Shown piece by piece: positions 62,170-64,000 of a DNA stretch of 64,000 nt (the stretch's first letter is position 1; each line of letters opens with the position of its first letter). The DNA comes from Maricaulis maris MCS10 (GTDB lineage: Bacteria > Pseudomonadota > Alphaproteobacteria > Caulobacterales > Maricaulaceae). Position numbers and translations under genes: made by a program. Location of the stretch: the NCBI RefSeq assembly GCF_000014745.1, contig NC_008347.1, positions 3,054,001-3,118,000 of the forward strand. The letters run 5' to 3'. The notes below the pieces were generated by a model. That model was not told the DNA's origin and did not search any database. It saw only the letters and a program-made list of their open reading frames with translations.

Positions 62170-62685
62170 ATGGCCGAGAAACGGCACGGTCCAGGTGTCA
62201 TTACCCTGCTGGTTTACCTGATTGGCGCTGCCTCGCTGGCAGGCGGCCTGTCGGGCTGGCTCCATGCGACCGGGGCGATGGAATGGGCCCGGACACTGGA
62301 CGCGCCGAACTGGGCGCCCAGTTTTGCGCTGATGAACATCATCGGCCTGTTCATTCCCATATTCATCATCATCGCATTGTGGATTGCCCAGCGCAGCGGC
62401 CGGGACGGCATGCGCCTGCTCTGCACACTGCTCATTGCCCTTCTGCTGGCGGGAATGGCCATGCAGATCTGCGTCTTCTTCGGCTCACGTGACCCGGCAC
62501 TGGGTTTCCTTGCTGCCATGGCCATGTGGGTCTATGCGCTGTTCGCGACCGGCATTGTCGGACGCGCATCATCGCCCGCCGGCGTGCTATTGTGGGTGCC
62601 CTTCGGCTGGCTCACCTTGCTGCTGGTCCTCGGCTTCGAATTGATGCGCCTGAACGCGCCCGGCACGTTTGCGGGCGGGCTCTGA
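62170..62685 (+). CDS. TspO/MBR-family-like membrane protein
   Basis: 171 residues with five predicted membrane segments. TspO-like features: the Trp/Pro-rich loop (LDAPNWAPSF) after the first helix and the aromatic-containing VLLWVPFGWLTLLLVL near the end. TspO binds tetrapyrroles and carotenoid-related ligands in some bacteria. The match is modest: not all TspO motifs are visible. Located near, but not in, the carotenoid-oxygenase cluster. Confidence 0.6.
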   Translation: MAEKRHGPGVITLLVYLIGAASLAGGLSGWLHATGAMEWARTLDAPNWAPSFALMNIIGLFIPIFIIIALWIAQRSGRDGMRLLCTLLIALLLAGMAMQICVFFGSRDPALGFLAAMAMWVYALFATGIVGRASSPAGVLLWVPFGWLTLLLVLGFELMRLNAPGTFAGGL

Positions 62686-62751
62686 GCCGAGAGGTCCTGG
62701 CGATGGGTGCGCAACCCATCATGATAGCCCTGGGAAGCTGGCTCCAGACAT

Positions 62752-62784
62752 GAAAACGCCGACCCGGTCGGGTCGGCGTTTCAC
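62752..62784 (-). terminator. Intrinsic terminator after mdh
   Basis: AAACGCCGACCCG and CGGGTCGGCGTTT form a long stem (about 62754-62782) with a small loop, and TTTTC follows on the minus strand, 23 bp past the mdh stop. Confidence 0.8.
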
Positions 62785-62804
62785 GTCAAACTGCCCGTCA
62801 CGCA

Positions 62805-63812
<1,008 letters not shown>

Positions 63813-63945
63813 CTAGCGCTGCGCGACAGGTTCGGCAAGACGGCGATATCGACGCAGGCGTCACGCGGACCCTTGAGGCGGTAGAATTCGTGCCGCCAGA
63901 ACACCGGGCAATGGGCAAGTGCCCGCACGCCTCCAACATGGCCGG

Positions 63946-64000
63946 TCAGCGCTGATACAGGACGTCGAACGCGGCCGGCTTGCGCGCGGGGACCGGCGTG
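63946..64000 (-). CDS. C-terminal tail of a gene running off the right edge (unidentified)
   Basis: The minus-strand frame reads ...TPVPARKPAAFDVLYQR then TGA at 63948-63946. Only 17 codons are visible, too few to identify. It would end about 180 bp upstream of mdh on the same strand. Confidence 0.35.
   Translation of the reverse strand, partial: TPVPARKPAAFDVLYQR

Overview
The window looks like a chromosome segment of a GC-rich alphaproteobacterium of the Caulobacterales/Maricaulales type (Maricaulis-like). This is inferred from L21 with a C-terminal extension, the F1-only atpHAGDC operon, DUF484-xerC, the sucCDAB/lpd order and the overall gene content; I made no database comparison. Codon use and base composition look even, apart from one insertion sequence and one patch of gene debris. 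Nearly every base belongs to a protein gene.

Region 1-17.2 kb (minus strand) is a type II secretion operon read as gspE-F-G-H-I-J-L-M-C-D, with gspD running off the left edge. gspK is not in its usual place and GspC is short. Directly upstream, on the same strand, is a giant gene of 2886 codons. It encodes an autotransporter-like surface protein with eleven tandem Ig-like repeats of exactly 288 bp. An IS6-family element and a tRNA-Ser(CGA) follow at 17.4-18.5 kb.

Region 18.6-32.2 kb is mostly plus-strand housekeeping: a small lipoprotein, rplU-rpmA with promoter and terminator, and obg-proB-nadD-egtD-rsfS-rlmH followed by an EnvC-like factor, ctpA, a divergent polysaccharide deacetylase and rppH. 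Interrupting it, on the minus strand at 20.9-22.7 kb, are two genes sharing an N-terminal ribbon-helix-helix module and a membrane segment but ending in different predicted periplasmic domains: four EF-hands in one and a TonB-C-like domain in the other. I regard this pair as the best candidate for an undescribed system.

Region 32.2-41.8 kb holds remnants of an amidohydrolase and an AraC regulator, then (minus strand) the ATP synthase F1 operon atpH-A-G-D, a terminator, a secreted protein gene and atpC. Upstream of these lie a TerC-family gene and priA.

Region 41.9-54.7 kb has DUF484-xerC, a membrane protein with a winged-helix regulator, a GNAT gene, and the TCA block sucC-sucD, terminator, sucA-odhB, two small membrane proteins and lpd. 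Region 54.8-64 kb has a degenerate EAL-like protein, DoxX, DUF1036 and DUF3108 proteins, a carotenoid oxygenase with a DUF2141 protein divergent from a membrane-bound LytTR regulator, a GNAT, a TspO-like protein, mdh and the tail of one more gene.
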